Below are positions 62,234 to 64,000 of a stretch of 64,000 nucleotides of DNA, piece after piece. Made by a program: the position numbers and the translations under genes. Source of the DNA: an uncultured Saprospiraceae bacterium (GTDB lineage: Bacteria; Bacteroidota; Bacteroidia; Chitinophagales; Saprospiraceae). The notes under the pieces were generated by a model. It was not told the DNA's origin, made no database searches, and saw only the letters and a list, made by a program, of their open reading frames with translations. How positions within the stretch are numbered: the stretch's first letter is position 1; each line of letters begins with the position of its first letter. The stretch spans positions 81,789-145,788 of the forward strand of contig CALLPI010000007.1 in assembly GCA_938015595.1 (NCBI GenBank), in the 5' to 3' direction.

Positions 62234-63055
62234 TTGGAACACTGGAGCGTCATAAAACCCTCCCGCGGATGGCAAATGGTGGACGTTAAGGAGTTGGTAC
62301 GCTACAAAGACCTGCTCTACTTCCTCATCGTCAGAGGCATCAAAGCCCGCTATGCCCAATCTGTGCTGGGCGTCAGTTGGGCCGTCATACAGCCCCTGTT
62401 TACCACGCTGGTATTTACGGTCATATTTGGCAACCTCGTACAAGTCAATTCCGACGGCGTGCCCTACATCGTGTTCAGCTTTACAGGAATGCTGGCCTGG
62501 AATTTCTTCGCCAACACGCTGACCGAAAGCGCCAACAGCCTGGTGAACAATGCTTCTATGATCACCAAGGTGTATTTTCCACGCCTGGTACTCCCCCTGA
62601 GTGCCGCGTTGGCCAAGCTGCTCGATTTCATCATCGGCCTCGTGGTATTGTGCGGTTTTCTCATCTGGTTTCGCATGGTGCCCTCCGCAGAGATATGGAT
62701 GTTTCCGGTGCTGCTGCTCATTCTGCTGATGTGTTCGCTGGGCATCGGCATGATCCTTTCCGCCATGTCTGTCCAATACCGCGACGTCAAGCATGCCCTG
62801 AGTTTTCTGGTACAACTGCTGATGTATGCTGCGCCGGTGGTCTATGCCACTTCCGTCATCCCGGAGAAATGGCAGTTCTGGTACAGCCTCAACCCAATGG
62901 TGGGCGTCATCGAAGGCTTTCGGGCTATCTTCCTGCGCAGCATCCCATTCCCGTGGCATTGGGTGCTCCGCAGCGGCTTGGTTGCTTTAATTATTTTTAC
63001 AGGGGGCGCGCTCTATTTCAGAAGGATGGAGCGAGTGTTTGCGGATGTGGCATAA
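62234..63055 (+). CDS. wzm: ABC-2 polysaccharide exporter permease (Wzm-like)
   Basis: 273 residues with six hydrophobic segments. The N-terminus HWSVIKPSRGWQMVDVKELVRYKDLLYFL and RYAQSVLGVSWAVIQPL, and the C-terminal FWYSLNPMVGVIEGFRAIFL, are characteristic of capsule/O-antigen ABC exporter permeases. It moves undecaprenyl- or lipid-linked polymer across the inner membrane with the ATPase whose gene starts at 63804. The conserved N-terminal IKPSRGW lies before the first ATG (62276), so the TTG at 62234 is the likely start. Unusually, permease and ATPase genes are 748 nt apart, with a GxxExxY gene and repeats between. Confidence 0.88.
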   Translation: MEHWSVIKPSRGWQMVDVKELVRYKDLLYFLIVRGIKARYAQSVLGVSWAVIQPLFTTLVFTVIFGNLVQVNSDGVPYIVFSFTGMLAWNFFANTLTESANSLVNNASMITKVYFPRLVLPLSAALAKLLDFIIGLVVLCGFLIWFRMVPSAEIWMFPVLLLILLMCSLGIGMILSAMSVQYRDVKHALSFLVQLLMYAAPVVYATSVIPEKWQFWYSLNPMVGVIEGFRAIFLRSIPFPWHWVLRSGLVALIIFTGGALYFRRMERVFADVA

Positions 63056-63189
63056 GTCATGCGGGCCGCGCCGTAATAAAAGGAGAGAAGAATTACACAG
63101 AATTTACATATAAATCCACATGCTGCGCTTCGTGTGCACTGCTCCTCTACAACGACAGCAAACACCGATATGAAAAACAGCCCTGATAT

Positions 63190-63567
63190 ATGCACATCAT
63201 AGAAAAAGAACTGAGCGACCTCATCTTCGACAGTGCGCTGACTGTACACAGGGAATTAGGGCCAGGGCTTTTGGAACGAGTTTATCAGGAGTGTCTAAAA
63301 TACGAATTAAATCATCGAGGACTGCAAGTAGAATCTGAAGTTGCACTCCCGGTGATGTATAGAAACGTCTATCTCGATTGTGGTTACCGCCTTGACCTGA
63401 TAGTCAATAAAAAGATCATTATCGAGGTCAAATCCATGAAAGCTATCGAGCCTGTGCACAAAGCCCAACTCCTCACTTACCTCAAACTCTACCCTGCTCA
63501 GCTGGGTATTCTTATTAATTTTAATGTTGAATTGCTCAAGAACGGATATGTAAGGCTTGTAATATAA
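63190..63567 (+). CDS. GxxExxY protein (PD-(D/E)XK nuclease-like)
   Basis: 125 residues, full length for the family. The name-giving motif is GPGLLERVYQECL (about 24-36), and the nuclease-fold core is present: a strand with Asp in YRLDLIVNKK, then IIIEVKS with the E-x-K pair (about 78-83), followed by QLLTYLKL (helix after the core). These small proteins are scattered through many phyla, often in unexpected places and beside short tandem repeats, as here. No function is established. It interrupts the wzm-wzt pair and is followed by a 57-bp repeat array. Confidence 0.85.
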   Translation: MHIIEKELSDLIFDSALTVHRELGPGLLERVYQECLKYELNHRGLQVESEVALPVMYRNVYLDCGYRLDLIVNKKIIIEVKSMKAIEPVHKAQLLTYLKLYPAQLGILINFNVELLKNGYVRLVI

Positions 63568-63616
63568 ATATAGTATTTCGCCCCTACCACCCGCCCATTT
63601 ATACACCACAGAGACA

Positions 63617-63768
63617 CGGAGTACACAGGGCATGAAACCCCGTGCCCCCGTGCCCCCGTGGTAAAAAAATAAACGGAGTACACAGGGCATAAAACACCGT
63701 GCCCCCGTGCCCCCGTGGTAAAAAAATAAACGGAGTACACAGGGTATAAAACACCATGCCCCCGTGCG
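63617..63768. repeat. 57-bp tandem repeat, 2.7 copies
   Basis: Units begin at 63617, 63674 and 63731 (CGGAGTACACAGGG...). Each contains tandem GTGCCCCC runs and an A7 stretch; the third copy is partial and diverged. Preceded by ACACCACAGAGACA at 63603-63616. It lies between the GxxExxY gene and wzt. Confidence 0.9.
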
Positions 63769-63803
63769 TTTTCCGGTCAAATCGGATTATCTCAGATAGC
63801 ATC

Positions 63804-64000
63804 ATGAATCCCGTCATCAAAGTCGAAAACCTCTCCAAACGCTACCGCATCGGCCTCAAGGAAAAGCGCGCCGACACCCTGGCTGGGCAGTTGGGGAATA
63901 TCCTACGCGCTCCGCTAGATAACTTCCGCCGCCTGCGCGAGCTTAGCAAATTCGGCGAAGACGACGAATCCGTCTTTTGGGCGCTTAAAGACATCAACTT
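63804..64000 (+). CDS. wzt: ABC exporter ATPase (Wzt-like), N-terminal part
   Basis: Open frame from the ATG at 63804 to the window edge (65 codons, no stop). It begins MNPVIKVENLSKRYRIG, followed by the insertion typical of polysaccharide ABC ATPases (long Arg/Leu-rich loop, ILRAPLDNFRRLREL) and FWALKDIN, the strand just before Walker A. Walker A, the signature motif and any C-terminal polymer-binding domain lie beyond the edge. It pairs with the Wzm-like permease for export of the polysaccharide. Confidence 0.85.
   Translation, partial: MNPVIKVENLSKRYRIGLKEKRADTLAGQLGNILRAPLDNFRRLRELSKFGEDDESVFWALKDIN

Noticed and set aside
62162..62959. 265-codon open frame antisense to wzm
   Set aside because: Composition is Gln/His/Asp-rich without family likeness; it mirrors a well-conserved permease, so it is a codon-usage shadow.
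63599..63838. 79-codon minus-strand frame in the 57-bp repeats
   Set aside because: It only translates the tandem repeat and overlaps the start of wzt.

Overview
The window comes from a free-living member of the Bacteroidota, most likely the Saprospiria (Saprospiraceae/Lewinellaceae-like). Evidence for this is: secreted proteins ending in type IX secretion (T9SS) sorting domains of both type A and type B; a 2736-residue protein with a gliding-motility-associated C-terminus; a dockerin-like HYR protein ending in the IGIKVGDVN motif; an Oar-type TonB receptor; UpxY-, DUF4294- and 2TM-type genes; and Bacteroidota promoters (TTG, about 20 nt, TAnnTTTG), several with an exact 20-nt spacer. There are no rRNA or tRNA genes, CRISPR arrays, prophage or recognisable insertion sequences, and no gene-free stretch longer than 300 bases.

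Layout. 0-43 kb is housekeeping and surface functions: a peptidoglycan-binding-type protein, acyl-ACP thioesterase, a T9SS-exported protein resembling a catalytically dead alpha-amylase, a second T9SS protein, a short-chain dehydrogenase, a 1306-aa HYR/dockerin-like protein, a penicillin-acylase-family hydrolase, small membrane proteins with an MFS transporter, then leftward beta-lactamase-like hydrolase, unknown helical protein and GlmM. A rightward DUF4294 / YfiT-like / enoyl-CoA hydratase group follows. Next are the 8.2-kb giant repeat adhesin, a diheme cytochrome lipoprotein, divergent thiolase and acetoacetyl-CoA-reductase-like genes, an unknown 474-aa helical protein, a lamin-tail/T9SS protein, an Oar-like receptor, a GDPD, FabD and AlgH.

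43.4-64 kb is a one-directional surface-polysaccharide locus that continues past the right edge. It contains what look like the enzymes for UDP-GlcNAc(3NAc)A: a UDP-GlcNAc 6-dehydrogenase (TviB/WbpO-like), WbpB-, WbpE- and WbpD-like enzymes, and a UDP-uronate 4-epimerase-like protein. It also holds an UpxY/NusG antiterminator, a WG-repeat/beta-helix protein, a MerC-like membrane protein, a CpsB-type PHP phosphatase, Wza, a Wzc tyrosine kinase with a GY-repeat tail, FkbM and other methyltransferases, a second sugar aminotransferase with an ATP-grasp ligase, a GT2 glycosyltransferase, and the Wzm/Wzt ABC exporter. Wzm and Wzt are split by a GxxExxY (PD-(D/E)XK) gene and a 57-bp tandem repeat.

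The most interesting reading is metabolic. The locus begins with lhgO (L-2-hydroxyglutarate oxidase), 5 nt upstream of wbpE and sharing its likely promoter. WbpB-type enzymes are known to dispose of electrons on 2-oxoglutarate, making 2-hydroxyglutarate, so LhgO could return that by-product to 2-oxoglutarate. This would make a self-contained cofactor-recycling module dedicated to a diacetamido-uronic acid capsule. It is an inference from gene order and known family chemistry.
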